Shown: positions 61,084 through 64,000 of the stretch, piece after piece
Layout of the letters: each line of letters starts with the position of its first letter
How positions within the stretch are numbered: position 1 is the first letter of the stretch
Program-made: the position numbers and the translations under genes
The notes under the pieces: generated by a model
What the model saw: the letters and a program-made list of their open reading frames with translations, nothing else
Databases searched by the model: none
What the model was told of the DNA's origin: nothing
Assembly (NCBI RefSeq): GCF_003130585.1
Contig: NZ_QFKX01000004.1
Span: forward strand, 248,001 to 312,000
Origin: Brachybacterium endophyticum
GTDB taxonomy: Bacteria; Actinomycetota; Actinomycetes; Actinomycetales; Dermabacteraceae
Direction of reading: 5' to 3'
Length of the DNA stretch: 64,000 bases

Positions 61084-62180
61084 CGTCGTCTCCTGACGGG
61101 GGTGTCGGCGCCCGCGGCCGTCGCCGCGACGCTCGCTGCGTCGCTCTCGGCGGGATCCGCGGCGCCAGGGGCTCCGGCCCCCTCGGTGGGCCGCCGGTAC
61201 TCCGCTCCCCCGCGGGCGGCGAGGACGCGGTCGCGGTGGGCGGCCAGGTCCTTCTCCCCGCCACGCAGTGTCACCACCAGTCCGGGGGCGAGGAACACGG
61301 AGGAGTAGGTGCCCACGAAGATGCCGATGAACAGCGCCAGCGAGATGTCCTTGAGGGTTCCCGCGCCGAGCACGAAGGCACCGATGGCGAGGATCGATCC
61401 CACCGGGAGGAGCGCCACGATGGAGGTGTTCAGCGACCGCATCAGGGTCTGGTTGGCGGCGAGCTCGACCGCCTCGGCGTACGTCGTCCGGGTCTGGTCC
61501 CGCAGGTGGGCGGTGTTCTCCCGCACCTTGTCGAACACGACGATGGTGTCGTAGAGCGAGTACCCGAGGATCGTCAGGAAGCCGATCACGGTGGCCGGGG
61601 TGATCTCGAAGCCCACGACGCCGTACACGGCGGCGGTGAACGCCATGTCGTGCACGAGGGTGATCATCGCGGCGAGCGAGACCTTGAGGTTCCGGAAGTA
61701 CAGGGCCATCACGGCGGCGACCAGCGCGATGAACACGACCACGCCGCGCGCCATCTTCGAGGTGATGTCGCTGCCCCACACCGGGCCGATGAACGAGGTG
61801 GAGACGTCGTCCGCGTGGACGCCGTAGGCCTTCGCGAGGTCCCCGGCCACGTGCTGGGTCTGGGCGGTGTCGAGCTGGGCGGTCTGCACGCGCACGGTGC
61901 TGCCGCCGATCATCGTCACCTTCGGCTCGTTGTCCGGGACCGTCTGTCGCACGATGTCGCGCGCCTGGGACTCCTGGGCGGAGCTCACCCCGGAGACCTG
62001 GAACTCCGAGCCGCCGGTGAACTCGATGCCGAGGTTGGGTCCGCGCAGCATCGCGATCGCTCCCAGCAGGATCACGACGACGACGCTGATCAGGTACCAG
62101 GTCCGCCGACGGCGCACGATCGGGACGGAAGCCTGCCCGGAGTGCAGGGCATTGCCCAGGCGCGCGGTGTTGGTCCTCAT
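61080..62180 (-). CDS. secF: Protein translocase subunit SecF
   Basis: 366 aa with six membrane helices: one N-terminal (WYLISVVVVILLGAIAML), a periplasmic-type P1 domain with GIEFTGGSEFQV, then five C-terminal helices with the SecF signature LGYSLYDTIVVFDKVREN and SLNTSIVALLPV. It works with SecD to pull preproteins across the membrane using the proton gradient. A Pro/Ala-rich tail of about 45 residues is likely disordered. ATG overlaps the secD stop (ATGA). Confidence 0.95.
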   Translation of the reverse strand: MRTNTARLGNALHSGQASVPIVRRRRTWYLISVVVVILLGAIAMLRGPNLGIEFTGGSEFQVSGVSSAQESQARDIVRQTVPDNEPKVTMIGGSTVRVQTAQLDTAQTQHVAGDLAKAYGVHADDVSTSFIGPVWGSDITSKMARGVVVFIALVAAVMALYFRNLKVSLAAMITLVHDMAFTAAVYGVVGFEITPATVIGFLTILGYSLYDTIVVFDKVRENTAHLRDQTRTTYAEAVELAANQTLMRSLNTSIVALLPVGSILAIGAFVLGAGTLKDISLALFIGIFVGTYSSVFLAPGLVVTLRGGEKDLAAHRDRVLAARGGAEYRRPTEGAGAPGAADPAESDAASVAATAAGADTPVRRRR

Positions 62181-63970
62181 CGTTCGTCCCCTCCGTCCTC
62201 GCGTGCCTCACGGGCGAGGCGGGCCTTGCGCGCGGCGAGCGTCTCGCGCTCGGGCATGTCCTCGCCGCTGACGTCCCCTCGTTCCGCGGCCGATCGAACG
62301 CGCCCGCGCCCGGCGTAGGCCGGAACCTTGCGTCCCAGCTGCGCGGGATCCAGACCGCTCATCGGATGACCCTTGCCGAAGAACCGGGTGCGGACCAGCG
62401 ACTGCAGCAGCGGGTGGGTGAACAGGAACACCACCACGAGGTCCATGATCGTCGTCAGCCCCAGCGTGAACGCGAAGCCGCGCACGCTGCCGGTGGACAG
62501 GACGTACAGCACGACGGCGGCGATCAGGTTCACGGCGTCCGACGCGAGGATCGTGCGCTTGGCGCGGTCCCAGCCGTGGTCCACGGCCGAGACGACGCCG
62601 CGCCCTTCGCGTATCTCGTCGCGCACGCGTTCGAAGTAGACGATGAAGGAGTCGGCGGTGAACGCGATCGCGACGATCAGCCCGGTGACGCCCGCGAGCG
62701 AGAGCCGGTAGCCGATCTCGGGGATGTGCGAGAGCACGGTCAGGGTGAGGTAGCTGAGGATCCCGGTGACCACGAGGCTGGAGGTGGTCACGATCGAGAG
62801 CACCCGGTACTGCAGGGCGGCGTAGGCGACCACCAGGACGAGCCCGATGATGCCCGCGATCAGACCCTTCTCGAGCTGGTCGCCGCCCAGGGTCGCCGAG
62901 ATCTGCTGCTCCGACTGGATGTCGAACTGCAGGGGCAGGGCGCCGAACTTCAACTGGTCGGCCAGCTGCTGCGCCGTGTCCTGGTCGAAGTTCCCGCTGA
63001 TGGAGGCGCCGCTGCTCGAAGGCGTCTGCACGTAGGGGGCGGAGATGACCTGCCCGTCGAGCACGATGGCGAAGCTGTCGGTCGCGCCCTTCTTGCCGTA
63101 CAGGGCGTTGGTCATGGTGCCGAAGGTCTTGTTGCCCTCGGGCGTGAACTGCATGTTCACGAGGTACCCGCCGGTCGACTGCCCGGAGGAGTTGGTGTCG
63201 CTGCCCACGCTCGCGTTCTTGACCGCGGTGCCGGGGAGGGCCTCGGGCCCCAGCACGTACTTCGCGGACCCGTCGTTCGAGCAGGCGACGACGGGCTTGG
63301 AGTTGTCGGCCGAGGAGACGACCTCCTGCTGGGCCTTCGAGTCGCTGCAGTCCACGGCCTGCGCCTGCTTCTGCAGCGTCGTCGTGTTCCAGTCCTCGGA
63401 CCATGAGGCCGGGAGGCCCGAGGCGTCCTCACCACCGCCGGAGCCCTTGCCGCCGTCGGAGCCGTCCGAGCTGCCGGTCGCCTCGGACGTCGAGTTCGGG
63501 GCCAGGGGGTCGTCCAGCGTGACGGACCCGGTGAAGGTCTCCTGCGAGGGGTCGTCCCCGCCCTTGTCGCTCGCCGATCCGCCGCTCCCGCTGGGATCCA
63601 GGGTGCCGAGCACCGGCCGGAAGGACAGTGCCGCGGTCTGGCCGAGGGCGTCACGGGTATTCTGGTCGAGAGTCCCGGGGACGTCGACGACGATGTTCGA
63701 CCCGCCCTGCACGCTGATCTCGGTCTCGGCGACCCCCATCGCGTTCACGCGCTGGGAGATGATCTCGCGGGCCTGGTCCATCGAGTCGTCATCGATGGGT
63801 GACCCGTCGGTGGTCTTCGCCTGGAGGATGATCTGCGTGCCGCCCTCGAGGTCGAGGGCGAGCTTCGGGGAGGCCTGCCAGCCGCCCTTCCACACGCCGC
63901 CGACGACGACGGCAGTCAGGACCACGATCAGGAGAAGCAGTCCCCCCAGGGACGTGCGGCGTGCGGACAT
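62177..63970 (-). CDS. secD: Protein translocase subunit SecD
   Basis: 597 aa. N-terminal helix (LLLLIVVLTAVVVGGVW), the SecD motif LALDLEGGTQIILQA, an external domain, then five helices with TLGGDQLEKGLIAG, VTGLIVAIAFTADSFIVYFE and VLYVLSTGSVRGFAFTLG. A Gly/Ser/Asp-rich insert (about residues 124-188, e.g. GSSDGSDGGKGSGGGED) breaks the P1 domain and is probably a flexible loop outside the cell. The ATG at 63970 has GAGGAA upstream. SecF and apt follow in one unit. Confidence 0.93.
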   Translation of the reverse strand: MSARRTSLGGLLLLIVVLTAVVVGGVWKGGWQASPKLALDLEGGTQIILQAKTTDGSPIDDDSMDQAREIISQRVNAMGVAETEISVQGGSNIVVDVPGTLDQNTRDALGQTAALSFRPVLGTLDPSGSGGSASDKGGDDPSQETFTGSVTLDDPLAPNSTSEATGSSDGSDGGKGSGGGEDASGLPASWSEDWNTTTLQKQAQAVDCSDSKAQQEVVSSADNSKPVVACSNDGSAKYVLGPEALPGTAVKNASVGSDTNSSGQSTGGYLVNMQFTPEGNKTFGTMTNALYGKKGATDSFAIVLDGQVISAPYVQTPSSSGASISGNFDQDTAQQLADQLKFGALPLQFDIQSEQQISATLGGDQLEKGLIAGIIGLVLVVAYAALQYRVLSIVTTSSLVVTGILSYLTLTVLSHIPEIGYRLSLAGVTGLIVAIAFTADSFIVYFERVRDEIREGRGVVSAVDHGWDRAKRTILASDAVNLIAAVVLYVLSTGSVRGFAFTLGLTTIMDLVVVFLFTHPLLQSLVRTRFFGKGHPMSGLDPAQLGRKVPAYAGRGRVRSAAERGDVSGEDMPERETLAARKARLAREAREDGGDER

Positions 63971-63985
63971 GCGATATGCGATTCC

Positions 63986-64000
63986 TCAGCGGACGGTGGC
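63986..64000 (-). CDS. Probable 3' end of an upstream gene (yajC expected)
   Basis: Only five codons remain on the minus strand (ATVR and TGA at 63988-63986), 15 bases before the secD start. YajC normally precedes SecD, so this is its expected position; the sequence alone cannot confirm it. Confidence 0.3.
   Translation of the reverse strand, partial: ATVR

Noticed and set aside
1-64000. CRISPR array, prophage, insertion sequence or tRNA genes
   Set aside because: No spaced direct repeats, transposase or integrase motifs, or cloverleaf with CCA-adjacent T-loop were seen. The dense housekeeping gene order leaves little room for them.

Overview
The window is ordinary chromosome from a very high-GC Gram-positive actinomycete. 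Supporting signs are a Lys/Ala-tailed primary sigma factor, an actinobacterial bcc-aa3 respiratory cluster (diheme QcrC, three-helix Rieske QcrA, four-helix CtaF), PknL with PASTA repeats, SepH, DUF3043 and DUF5998 proteins, and frequent GTG starts. Gene content fits a micrococcalean, with Brachybacterium or another Dermabacteraceae as a guess from memory. I saw no rRNA, tRNA, CRISPR array, insertion sequence or prophage.

Layout. (1) 1-12.6 kb: the end of sepH, a phosphodiesterase-like gene and DUF5998, a GNAT/acyl-CoA-synthetase fusion (PatA-like), parC, a hexose-6-phosphate epimerase, and a coupled parE-hisF-metallophosphoesterase unit. (2) 12.7-19.0 kb: a six-gene operon (HAD phosphatase, RpiR/SIS regulator, two sugar ABC permeases with a lipoprotein binding protein, RNase-J-like metallo-hydrolase) with no ATPase gene. 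(3) 19.1-25.4 kb: sigA, a universal stress protein, DUF4192-metX, a prenyl diphosphate synthase and an Rv2175c-like DNA-binding protein. (4) 25.4-37.3 kb: pknL, aroG, plsC, an esterase with a small membrane protein, glk, fadD, an exonuclease/GIY-YIG protein, an Lrp ligand-binding domain and trpD, an order recalling Mycobacterium tuberculosis Rv2173-Rv2192. (5) 37.4-47.4 kb: ctaE-qcrCAB facing ctaC-ctaD-ctaF, with a small accessory segment between them holding a GNAT gene, a 90-aa unknown and poly-G tracts, then an erpA-type gene. (6) 47.4-64 kb: M20 peptidase, DUF3043, aspS, DEAD-box helicase, thioredoxin, hisS, DUF349, an AbiEi-like orphan, relA, apt, secF, secD.

How the genes work together. 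The ctaE-qcrCAB and ctaCDF units build one respiratory supercomplex. relA and apt handle stringent-response and purine metabolism beside the SecDF export motor. parC, parE and sigA form a chromosome-topology and transcription block. The sugar operon looks like one regulated uptake system.

Two structural themes recur. Many adjacent genes are coupled by 4-nt ATGA/GTGA overlaps. At nine starts a TANNNT-type (-10) box lies exactly 6-7 nt before the ATG/GTG with no convincing ribosome binding site in use, which predicts leaderless mRNAs. No complete novel defence or mobile system was found. The most unusual items are the RNase-J-like enzyme inside the sugar operon, the orphan AbiEi-like gene overlapping relA, and the poly-G accessory segment.
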